A DNA stretch of 64,000 nucleotides from Pseudomonas asplenii (GTDB taxonomy: Bacteria > Pseudomonadota > Gammaproteobacteria > Pseudomonadales > Pseudomonadaceae): NCBI RefSeq assembly GCF_001293465.1, contig NZ_JSYZ01000003.1, positions 518,875-582,874 of the forward strand, read 5' to 3'. Every line of letters begins with the position of its first letter. Within the stretch, counting starts at the first letter, position 1. Made by a program: the position numbers and the translations under genes. Under the pieces are notes generated by a model, which was not told the origin of the DNA, searched no databases, and worked only from the letters and a program-made list of their open reading frames with translations. Of the stretch, positions 12,704-19,516 are shown in pieces.

Positions 12704-12766
12704 GTTGCGATCTCCAGGGTCTCAATTTTTTTTGGGGTTGGCAGATGCAGATGCTGAAGAGGGTTT

Positions 12767-12782
12767 TGCAAGGGGTGTGCCG
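12767..12782 (-). promoter_or_regulatory. Sigma-54 (RpoN) promoter of urtA
   Basis: On the minus strand the sequence CGGCACACCCCTTGCA matches the -24/-12 consensus (TGGCAC-N5-TTGCW) with the invariant GG and GC exactly 10 bases apart. It ends 64 bases before the urtA ATG, leaving a leader of about 50 bases. Confidence 0.75.
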
Positions 12783-12836
12783 AGTTCGCGGAGGGCCGCA
12801 ACAGCGCGCTTTGCCCGGTAGCTGGTCTGAACAGTC

Positions 12837-12892
12837 GCACCAAGCGGGGGCGGCGTGAGCTGCGCGGTGCGCCGGGAGCGCCAGATTGGTGC
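12837..12892 (-). promoter_or_regulatory. NtrC-type enhancer sites upstream of urtA
   Basis: GCGCCA-GAT-TGGTGC at 12878-12892 differs from the NtrC consensus GCACCA-N3-TGGTGC by one base. A second, poorer site, GCACCA-AGC-GGGGGC, lies at 12837-12851. Both are about 55-110 bases upstream of the sigma-54 promoter, the usual enhancer distance, so nitrogen limitation through NtrB/NtrC is the likely signal. Confidence 0.65.
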
Positions 12893-12894
12893 TC

Positions 12895-12975
12895 TGCGGG
12901 AGCGGGCTTGCCTGCGAAGCTGTCAGCCGTATCGCAGGCCCCGGGGGGCGGTGCCCCGGCAAGCCCGCTCCCACA
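12895..12975. repeat. REP-type palindrome between the FecCD permease gene and urtA
   Basis: The arms TGCGGGAGCGGGCTTGCC and GGCAAGCCCGCTCCCACA are inverted copies. The element sits at the 3' end of the metal-uptake operon next to the urtA enhancer site. Confidence 0.85.
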
Positions 12976-12991
12976 GGATGGAGTAGCGCCC

Positions 12992-14002
12992 TTACCGGCG
13001 CCGCATCAGGCCGATGAAAAACAGGCCGCCGATGGCCGCGGTGGCTACGCCGATCGGCAGGTCCTCCGGGGCGATGAGGGTGCGTGCGGCGACATCGACC
13101 CAGATGAGGAACAGGCTGCCGAGCAACGCCGACACCGGCAGCAGCCTGCGGTGCTCCGCGCCCACCAGGTAGCGTGCGATGTGCGGCACCATGAGCCCGA
13201 CGAAGCCGATCGAACCGCTGATGGAGACCAGCACGCCGGTCATCAGCGAAGCGATCAGGAACACCTTGAGGCGCACATGGCGTGCGCTCAGGCCGAGGGT
13301 CACGGCGGTCTGTTCGCCGGCCATCAGCGCGTTCAGCGACCGCGCCATGCCGAGCAGCAGGAGCAGCCCACAGAGCACGCTCAGCATCGGCACCAGCAGC
13401 AACTCCCAGCGCGCCAGGCCGAGGCCGCCGAGCATCCAGAACATCACCGCGGAACTGGCCCGGTGGTCGCCGAGAAACAGCAGCAGATTGGCCAGCGCCA
13501 TCATCACGAAGGACACCGCCACCCCGCACAGCAGCAGGCGCTCGCTGTCCAGCCGGCCATTGCGGCTGGCGATGCCCAGCACCAGCAGCATGCTGCCCAG
13601 GGCGCCGATGAAGGCGGCGATGGGCAGGCTCAGCAGGCCGGCAATTTCACCGACATGCAGCACCACGATCACCGCACCGAGGGTGGCCCCGGATGTCACG
13701 CCGAGCAGGTGCGGGTCGGCCAGCGGGTTGCGGGTCACCGCCTGCAGCACCGCGCCGATCAGCGCCAGGCCGGCACCGACCAGGGCCCCCAGCAGCATGC
13801 GCGGGACGCGGATCAGCCAGACGATATGGTCCTGGCCGGGGCTCCAGTCCGGTGTGCCGCTGCCCAACAGCTTGTACGCCAGGATGCGCCACACCAGGTC
13901 CACCGGCAGCCGCGCCGGACCGAAGCCCAGCGACACCACGCAGGACACCAGCAGCAGTGCGCCGAGCACGACCAGCAGCAGGGTATAGCGACGGCTCATC
14001 AT
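12992..14002 (-). CDS. ABC transporter permease, FecCD/BtuC family (putative zinc/metallophore uptake)
   Basis: The 336-residue protein has about ten membrane segments and the FecCD signatures: GFGPARLPVDLVWRIL near the N-terminus, RVPRMLLGALVGAGLALIGAVLQAVTRNPLADPHLLGV, and GSIGFVGLMVPHIARYLVG. Family members import iron-siderophores, haem or cobalamin. Here the Zur-type operator upstream of the receptor gene suggests a zinc role. It is the last gene of the operon and overlaps the binding-protein stop by 4 bases. Confidence 0.9.
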   Translation of the reverse strand: MMSRRYTLLLVVLGALLLVSCVVSLGFGPARLPVDLVWRILAYKLLGSGTPDWSPGQDHIVWLIRVPRMLLGALVGAGLALIGAVLQAVTRNPLADPHLLGVTSGATLGAVIVVLHVGEIAGLLSLPIAAFIGALGSMLLVLGIASRNGRLDSERLLLCGVAVSFVMMALANLLLFLGDHRASSAVMFWMLGGLGLARWELLLVPMLSVLCGLLLLLGMARSLNALMAGEQTAVTLGLSARHVRLKVFLIASLMTGVLVSISGSIGFVGLMVPHIARYLVGAEHRRLLPVSALLGSLFLIWVDVAARTLIAPEDLPIGVATAAIGGLFFIGLMRRR

Positions 14003-14949
14003 CGTGGATGGAACGCCTTGGCCAGGGTTTCGATGGCGTGGACGTTATCGATGCCCGGTGTCGCCTCGACATAGGGGATGACCACGAAGCGTTTATTGCG
14101 GATCGCCTCCACCGACTGCAGGGCCGGGTTGCTCTCCAGGAAGTGCTGTTTCTGCTCGGCGGTGATTTCGCTGTAGTCGACGATGACGATCACCTGTGGG
14201 TTCTTCTCCACCACGCTTTCCCAGTTCACCCGGGTCCAGCTCGCCTCGACGTCATCCAGCACGTTGCGCCCGCCGGCCGCCTCGATCAGTGCCTGGGGCA
14301 TGGCCAGGCGACCGGAGGTCATGGCACGGTCTTCGCCGCTGTCGTAGAGGAAGACCCGCGGCCGGTCGGCCGGCAGGTCTTTCTGCACGTCGGCGACGCG
14401 GGCCTGCATCTGCGCGATCAGCGCTTCGGCGCGGTCCTGCACGTCGAAGATCCGTCCGAGGTTGCGCAGGTCGTTGTAGGTGTCGTCGAGGCTGGCGGCC
14501 GGACGCTTCATCACGAAGGCGCAGGACTCGGTCAGCTCGTAGACGTTGATGCCCAGCGGCGCCAGGGTTTGTGGCGTAAGGTCGCCACCGACGCGCATGC
14601 CGTAGTCCCAGCCGGCGAAGAAAAAGTCGACGTTGGCGTTGAGCAGGGTCTCCACCGACGGGTACTTGGCCGCCAGCTCGGGCAGGCCGTCGAGGCTCCT
14701 GGCCATTTCCGGGGTGACCGACTTCCAGCCGCTGATGCCGCTGTAGCCGACCATGCGCGACTTCAGGCCAAGGGCGAGCATCATCCGGGTCATGTTGATG
14801 TCGTGGCTGAGCGCATGGCGGGGGGCTTGCTGGAACGTCACCTCGCGGTTGCAACTGTGGATCGTCAACGGGTAGTGCGTCGATTCGGCCAGGCAGGCCG
14901 TCGAGGCGAACAGGGAGCCGAGGCAGAGCGCCAGGCGCAGTCTCTTCAT
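13999..14949 (-). CDS. ABC transporter periplasmic substrate-binding protein (FecB/BtuF fold)
   Basis: The 316-residue protein begins with a signal peptide (MKRLRLALCLGSLFASTACLA). The mature part has the class III binding fold: a first domain with MMLALGLKSRMVGYSG, a long central helix region (LDDTYNDLRNLGRIFDVQDRAEALIAQM) and a second domain with NPQVIVIVDYSE. It would deliver the ligand taken up by the TonB receptor to the FecCD permease. The ATG overlaps the ATPase stop by 4 bases. The ligand is unknown. Confidence 0.88.
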   Translation of the reverse strand: MKRLRLALCLGSLFASTACLAESTHYPLTIHSCNREVTFQQAPRHALSHDINMTRMMLALGLKSRMVGYSGISGWKSVTPEMARSLDGLPELAAKYPSVETLLNANVDFFFAGWDYGMRVGGDLTPQTLAPLGINVYELTESCAFVMKRPAASLDDTYNDLRNLGRIFDVQDRAEALIAQMQARVADVQKDLPADRPRVFLYDSGEDRAMTSGRLAMPQALIEAAGGRNVLDDVEASWTRVNWESVVEKNPQVIVIVDYSEITAEQKQHFLESNPALQSVEAIRNKRFVVIPYVEATPGIDNVHAIETLAKAFHPR

Positions 14950-15734
14950 GGTTGGGTTATCCAGGTGATGCGTGGGTAGCCACCCAGCGGGTGGTTGTCG
15001 ACCAGGGCTTCGACGCCGAACACCTCGCGTAGCAGGTCGGCGTTCAGCACCGCCTGCGGGGTACCGCTGGCGACGATGCGGCCCTGGTCGAGCACGTACA
15101 GCCGATCGCAGAAGGCGGCGGCCAGGTTGAGGTCGTGGATGCTGGCGAGGGTGCCGATGTTCAGGCGTCTGACCAGGGTCAGCAATTCCAGCTGGTAGCG
15201 TGGGTCGAGGTGATTGGTCGGTTCGTCGAGAATCAGCAGTTGCGGTTGCTGTGCCAGGGCGCGGGCGAGGATCACCCGCTGCTTTTCGCCACCGGAGAGG
15301 GTGGCGAAGGCGTGGTCCTCGAAGCCGAGCATGTTCACCGACTGCAGTGCCTGGTGAATCAGCTGGCGGTCGTGCCCGGTTTCGCCGTCGAACAGTTTCT
15401 TGTGCGGTGTGCGGCCCATGGCGACCACTTCCTCGACGGTCAGGCCGAAGGCATCGGGAAATTCCTGCAGGACCACGGCAATGCGCCGGGCGCACCAGCG
15501 TGGCGACTGCTGCCAGACGTTCCGGTGTTCGAGCAGGACCTCGCCGTTTTCCGGCTGGCTGAAGCGATAGGCGCACTTGAGCAGGCTGGTCTTGCCGCTG
15601 CCGTTGGGCCCGATCAGGCCGACGAACTCGCCCGCCGCCACCTGCAGGTGGGCGTCACGCAGTTGGAACCGGTGATGGCAGTGGCCCTGGTCCGGGGGTG
15701 TCCAGGCCAGGTTGGCGAGGGTCAGCGAGGTCAT
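14946..15734 (-). CDS. ABC transporter ATP-binding protein (FecE/BtuD type)
   Basis: The 262-residue protein has the Walker A GPNGSGKTSLL, the Q-loop QEFP, the signature LSGGEKQRVILARAL, the Walker B LLILDEPTNHLD and an H-loop SIHDLNLAA. The ATG at 15734 (MTSLTLANLAW) was chosen; the longer frame runs into the end of the receptor gene 15 bases upstream. It energises the FecCD-type permease. Confidence 0.9.
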   Translation of the reverse strand: MTSLTLANLAWTPPDQGHCHHRFQLRDAHLQVAAGEFVGLIGPNGSGKTSLLKCAYRFSQPENGEVLLEHRNVWQQSPRWCARRIAVVLQEFPDAFGLTVEEVVAMGRTPHKKLFDGETGHDRQLIHQALQSVNMLGFEDHAFATLSGGEKQRVILARALAQQPQLLILDEPTNHLDPRYQLELLTLVRRLNIGTLASIHDLNLAAAFCDRLYVLDQGRIVASGTPQAVLNADLLREVFGVEALVDNHPLGGYPRITWITQP

Positions 15735-15748
15735 TGTCTGCTCTGTGG

Positions 15749-17869
15749 TCAAAAGGTGTAATCGGCCGTCACGAAGAGCGAGCGCGGCTGTCCCGGAATC
15801 CATTGCTGGCCGTCATTGTATTGGCTTTGTGCGTACTGGCGGTCGAACAGATTGTTCAATTGCAGCCCCAGGGTGGTATTGCGCAGGGCCTTCCACGACA
15901 GGTTCGCGTCGACCACGGTGTAGCTCGGCAGCTCGGTGCTGTTGGCCAGGTCGGCATAGCGGGCATCGACATACCGTACGCCGGCGCCGGCCTTCACATC
16001 GTCGCCGAGGGCCTTGCTCAACCACAGATTGGCGGTCCGCCGCGGCACATCCACCGGGCGCTGGCCGTCGCGGGAAACGTAGACACCCTCGACTTTCTGC
16101 TGGAAGTCGTCGTACTGCGCCCGAACGATCGCGGCATTGGCCTGCAACTGCCAGTCGTGGGCCAGTTTCAGGTCGAGGCTGGCCTCCAGGCCGTCGGACG
16201 ATTGCTGGCCGACCTGCAGCTTGTTCTGGGTATTGCCGGGGTCATCCGTCAGCAGCTTCTTCTTGACGATGTGGTAGGCCGCCAGGGTCCACTCGCCGCG
16301 CTGGTCCCAGAACATCTGCTTGAGACCGACCTCGGTCTGCTTCGCGGTGGACAGGTCGTACTGCTGCTGGCTCGGGCTCAGGGAAATCAGGCCACCGACG
16401 CCGTCGGTGCTGGTGGAGTACTGGCCGTAGAGCGAGGTGTCGGCCGTCATGGCGTAGACCAGGCCGACCTTCCAGTTGCTGCCGACCAGGCTCTTGTCGC
16501 TGTCGCTGCCGTCGACCAGGTTGTCGCGATCGATGTGCACGAAGTCCCGGCGCACACCGGTCACCAGCGACCACTGCTCCGTCAGGTGAGTACGGTTTTC
16601 GGCAAACACCGAGAACTGCCGCGTGCTGCTCTTGAACTGCTCGCGGTAGGGGCTGGCACTGTCGAAGGCACCCGGTGTCGGGTGCTCGATGTCGATCGGC
16701 TGGCCGCTCGGCAGCAGGTCCTCGAACGGTGAGTTGCTGGCGAGCTTGAAGCGGATACGGTTGACGTCCACCCCGGCCAGGGTCTGGCTGTCGAGGCCGA
16801 ACAGGCTGTGCCTGAAGGTGAAGGTCTGGCGATCGCCGAGCTGTTCCTGGTGGTGGCCGATGCCGAGGAAACCGCTCCTGAGCAACTGCTGGCTGGCGCG
16901 GTCGAAACTGTAGTTCTCGGCGTTCTGCCAGCGACGCCGGGCCATGAGGTAATACAGCTCGTTGTTCGAGCTGACGCTATCGGAGACCTGCCACTCGGTG
17001 GTCAGGCGCGTCCACTGGTCGTTGTAGTGCTGGGTGTCGTTGCCGACGTTGTAGTTCCGGTCGCGCAGATGGCCCTGGTAGCGGCCGTTGATCAGCGGTA
17101 CGCCGAAATCGTTCATTGGCTGCTGGTCGCCGTAGTCGTGGGCCAGGGTGAACATCAGGTTGTCATTGGCCTGCCAGCGCAGCGCGGCACTGACGAAGTC
17201 GCTGGCGGAGTCGCCGCGGTCGATCCAGCCATGGCTGCGCAGGCGGTTGAGGTTGACCCGGTAGCTCAGGTTGTCGCTCAGCGAGCCGCCGCTGTCGAAG
17301 GCCTGCTGCTGGCTGTCGTAGGAGCCGTAGCCGAGGCGCAGGTGGTTTTCGATCCCGCCTTCGAACGGCTTCTTCGGGATGGTATTGATCACCGCGCCGG
17401 TCGCCCCTTCGCCATACAGCACCGAGGCCGGGCCGCGCAGTACGTCGACGCGTTCCACCGACCAGGTGTCCACCGGGAAGGTCACGGTGCCCATGCCGGT
17501 GTACATCCGGTTGCCGTCGTACAACTGCATCACCGAGCCCTGGCCGGTGAAGCCGCGGGCCTGCAACGAGGTGCCACCGTCGCCCGGCGTACCGGTGCGG
17601 CTGATTCCGGTGCTGCGCGAGACCGCATCCTGTACGCTGGCATCACCGCGTTCACGAATCCGTGCGCCGCTCAGGCTTTCGGTACTGGCCGGGGTTTCCA
17701 GGGCGCTGAGCCCCAGGCGCGAACCGGCGCTGGTCGGGGTTTTCAGGTCGATGCTGTCGGGGTCGACGGCAGGCGCGGTGATGGTGCCGGTGGGCAGGGT
17801 CAACGTGGCATCCGCGTGGGCGTGGTTGAACGCCAGCAGGCAGAGGCCGGAGACGAAATACTTGTTCAT
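15749..17869 (-). CDS. TonB-dependent receptor, siderophore-receptor family, under Zur-type operator
   Basis: The 706-residue outer-membrane receptor starts with a signal peptide (MNKYFVSGLCLLAFNHAHA). The plug domain shows ASVQDAVSRSTGISR and VERVDVLRGPASVLYGEGATGAVINTIPKKP, and the barrel ends in the canonical C-terminal Phe (FVTADYTF). It is most like TonB siderophore receptors. It starts the operon receptor-ATPase-binding protein-permease. The promoter is covered by the palindrome at 17935-17957, so zinc limitation is the probable inducer. The ligand might be a zincophore or another metallophore; this is inference. Confidence 0.9.
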   Translation of the reverse strand: MNKYFVSGLCLLAFNHAHADATLTLPTGTITAPAVDPDSIDLKTPTSAGSRLGLSALETPASTESLSGARIRERGDASVQDAVSRSTGISRTGTPGDGGTSLQARGFTGQGSVMQLYDGNRMYTGMGTVTFPVDTWSVERVDVLRGPASVLYGEGATGAVINTIPKKPFEGGIENHLRLGYGSYDSQQQAFDSGGSLSDNLSYRVNLNRLRSHGWIDRGDSASDFVSAALRWQANDNLMFTLAHDYGDQQPMNDFGVPLINGRYQGHLRDRNYNVGNDTQHYNDQWTRLTTEWQVSDSVSSNNELYYLMARRRWQNAENYSFDRASQQLLRSGFLGIGHHQEQLGDRQTFTFRHSLFGLDSQTLAGVDVNRIRFKLASNSPFEDLLPSGQPIDIEHPTPGAFDSASPYREQFKSSTRQFSVFAENRTHLTEQWSLVTGVRRDFVHIDRDNLVDGSDSDKSLVGSNWKVGLVYAMTADTSLYGQYSTSTDGVGGLISLSPSQQQYDLSTAKQTEVGLKQMFWDQRGEWTLAAYHIVKKKLLTDDPGNTQNKLQVGQQSSDGLEASLDLKLAHDWQLQANAAIVRAQYDDFQQKVEGVYVSRDGQRPVDVPRRTANLWLSKALGDDVKAGAGVRYVDARYADLANSTELPSYTVVDANLSWKALRNTTLGLQLNNLFDRQYAQSQYNDGQQWIPGQPRSLFVTADYTF

Positions 17870-17934
17870 CGGGGTAGTAAGTCGCTTTTTTTCGGAGAGT
17901 CCCGCGGCTTGTGGCCGCGGGCGGGAACCTTGCG

Positions 17935-17957
17935 ATATTGTTATAATATAACAATAT
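17935..17957 (-). promoter_or_regulatory. Zur-type operator over the receptor promoter
   Basis: A perfect palindrome with two 11-base arms (ATATTGTTATA and its reverse complement) around a single central base contains the TGTTATA-N-TATAACA core known for gammaproteobacterial Zur boxes. On the minus strand a -35 TTGCAA (17967-17962) and a -10 TATAAC (17945-17940), 16 bases apart, overlap it. It ends 66 bases before the receptor ATG. Confidence 0.75.
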
Positions 17958-18020
17958 GTGATTGCAAGTGGATAGCCTCCGAAGTCTATAGATCCCTCTA
18001 TTCCACGCATCTCACGTTCT

Positions 18021-19403
18021 TCAGGCTGAAGGTGAGGCCGGTTCATGTTGACGGCCCAGGCGCGACAACAGCAGCCTGTCGAGCAGCCAGACCACGATCA
18101 GCGATGCCCCCACCAGCGGGAACAGCACCGCCAGTGCCAGCATCACCAGCATCGCGCTCTTCCAGCGTGGCAGGTCGTGGCGCAGCGGTGGCACGCCGAG
18201 GCTGCCCTGCGGGCGACGCTTCCACCACATGACCAGGCCGCTGACCGAACCCAGCAGGATCATCAGGCAGATCAGCAGGATCACCAGTTGGTTGATCGGT
18301 CCGAACAGCTTGCCCTCGTGCAGCATCACGCCCATCTCGGTGGCCCGGGCGACGTTGCCGTATTGCTGCCAGCGCACGTCGGCCAGGACCGTGCCGGTGT
18401 ATTGGTCGACATGCAGGGTCGCGTCGTTGCGCGGGTCGTCGGCGAACACGGCGATGGTGAAGACGCCCTCGGCGGTGGTCGGCAGGGTGATGCTGTAGCC
18501 GCGCTCGACTTGGCGCGCGGTGGCGATGTCGACCACCTGCTGCAGGGCGATGCCCGGTGCCGCCGGGCCGGCCGAGGCGCCGCCGTGATGCATGTGCTCG
18601 GCGTGGTCGCCGGACATCGGCATCGGCGTGTTTTCCATGGCCCAGGGCACGGTCTGGCGTGCTGCCGTGTTCAGGCTGCGGGCCTCGACGTCGGACTTGG
18701 GCATGTTGTTCCACATCGGGTCCGGAAACCTGTTCCAGACCTCGGCGTACTGCTTGCCCCAGAAGCCGGTCCAGGTCATGCCGCTGAGCAGCATCAACAG
18801 CAGCAGGATCGAGCCCCAGAACCCGCTGACCGCATGCAGGTCGCGCCACAGGACCCGGCCCCGGGCGTTCAGGCGCGGCCAGAGCACACCGCCCTGGGAA
18901 CGGCCGCGCGGCCACCAGAGGTAGACCCCGGACACCACCAGCATCACGCCCCAGCCGGCGGCCAGTTCCACCAGGCGGTCGCCGACGGTGCCGATCATCA
19001 GTTCGCCGTGCAGGGCGCGGGCAACGGCCTGCAGGTTGAGCTTGGCGTCCTGTTCGCCGAGCACGTTGCCGCGGTAGGGATCGATGAACACGTTGAGTTC
19101 GCGGCCGTCCCGGATCACCACGAACTGCGCGCTGCGCCCGGCAGTGGCGGGCGGCAGGTACTGCTTGATCCGCGCCTGTGGATAAGTGGCCTGGACCCGC
19201 CGCATCTGCTCGTCGGCGCTGATCAGCTGATGGCCGGGCTCGACCTTGAGCAGGTGGCCGTACATCAGCGGGTCGAGCTGTGGCTTGAACAGGTAGATGA
19301 TCCCGGTCAGCGCCAGCAGGATCATGAACGGGGCGACGAACAGCCCGGCGTAGAAATGCCAGCGCCAGGCCAGGTTGTAGAAAGAGATTTTCGGTTGGCT
19401 CAT
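18021..19403 (-). CDS. PepSY-domain inner-membrane protein (PiuB/DUF AMP-like metal-uptake partner)
   Basis: The 460-residue protein has a first membrane segment (FYAGLFVAPFMILLALTGIIYLF), a periplasmic PepSY region, and further segments (LAAGWGVMLVVSGVYLWWPRG, SILLLLMLLSGMTW, LVILLICLMILLGSVSGLVMWWKRRP, MLVMLALAVLFPLVGASLIVVWLL). The WRWHFYAGLF start and WWPRG are typical of this family, often found beside TonB receptors and suspected to reduce metal or siderophore complexes. A His/Met-rich loop (MPMSGDHAEHMHHGG, about residue 270) fits a copper context. I chose the ATG at 19403; a TTG five codons earlier is weaker. It follows oprC and precedes the Zur-controlled receptor. Confidence 0.87.
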   Translation of the reverse strand: MSQPKISFYNLAWRWHFYAGLFVAPFMILLALTGIIYLFKPQLDPLMYGHLLKVEPGHQLISADEQMRRVQATYPQARIKQYLPPATAGRSAQFVVIRDGRELNVFIDPYRGNVLGEQDAKLNLQAVARALHGELMIGTVGDRLVELAAGWGVMLVVSGVYLWWPRGRSQGGVLWPRLNARGRVLWRDLHAVSGFWGSILLLLMLLSGMTWTGFWGKQYAEVWNRFPDPMWNNMPKSDVEARSLNTAARQTVPWAMENTPMPMSGDHAEHMHHGGASAGPAAPGIALQQVVDIATARQVERGYSITLPTTAEGVFTIAVFADDPRNDATLHVDQYTGTVLADVRWQQYGNVARATEMGVMLHEGKLFGPINQLVILLICLMILLGSVSGLVMWWKRRPQGSLGVPPLRHDLPRWKSAMLVMLALAVLFPLVGASLIVVWLLDRLLLSRLGRQHEPASPSA

Positions 19404-19456
19404 GGGAGCGCTCCGCAAGGTTTGATGATTCGGGTATTGGATATGTGGTTGTTTTT

Positions 19457-19500
19457 TGTAGGAGCAGGCAAGTCGGGTCGCCGCATCGCCTGCTCCTACA
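19457..19500. repeat. REP-like inverted repeat between oprC and the PepSY gene
   Basis: Thirteen-base perfect arms, TGTAGGAGCAGGC (19457-19469) and GCCTGCTCCTACA (19488-19500), form a stem. No T-run follows in the direction of the genes, so it is a repeat rather than an intrinsic terminator. Confidence 0.7.
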
Positions 19501-19516
19501 AAGTCGGTGGTGTTCT

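Noticed and set aside
9710..12757. Open frame of about 1015 codons on the plus strand across urtA, urtB and part of urtC
   Set aside because: It is antisense to three well-supported genes and is open only because of high GC and codon bias; its His/Gln/Gly/Ala-rich product matches no family.
17870..18046. N-terminal extension of the TonB receptor up to 18046
   Set aside because: It would run through the Zur box and promoter and lacks a signal peptide; the ATG at 17869 gives a proper signal sequence.
19457..19500. Terminator after oprC
   Set aside because: A strong stem, but the run of T lies on the wrong side for minus-strand transcription, so it is classed as a REP-like repeat.
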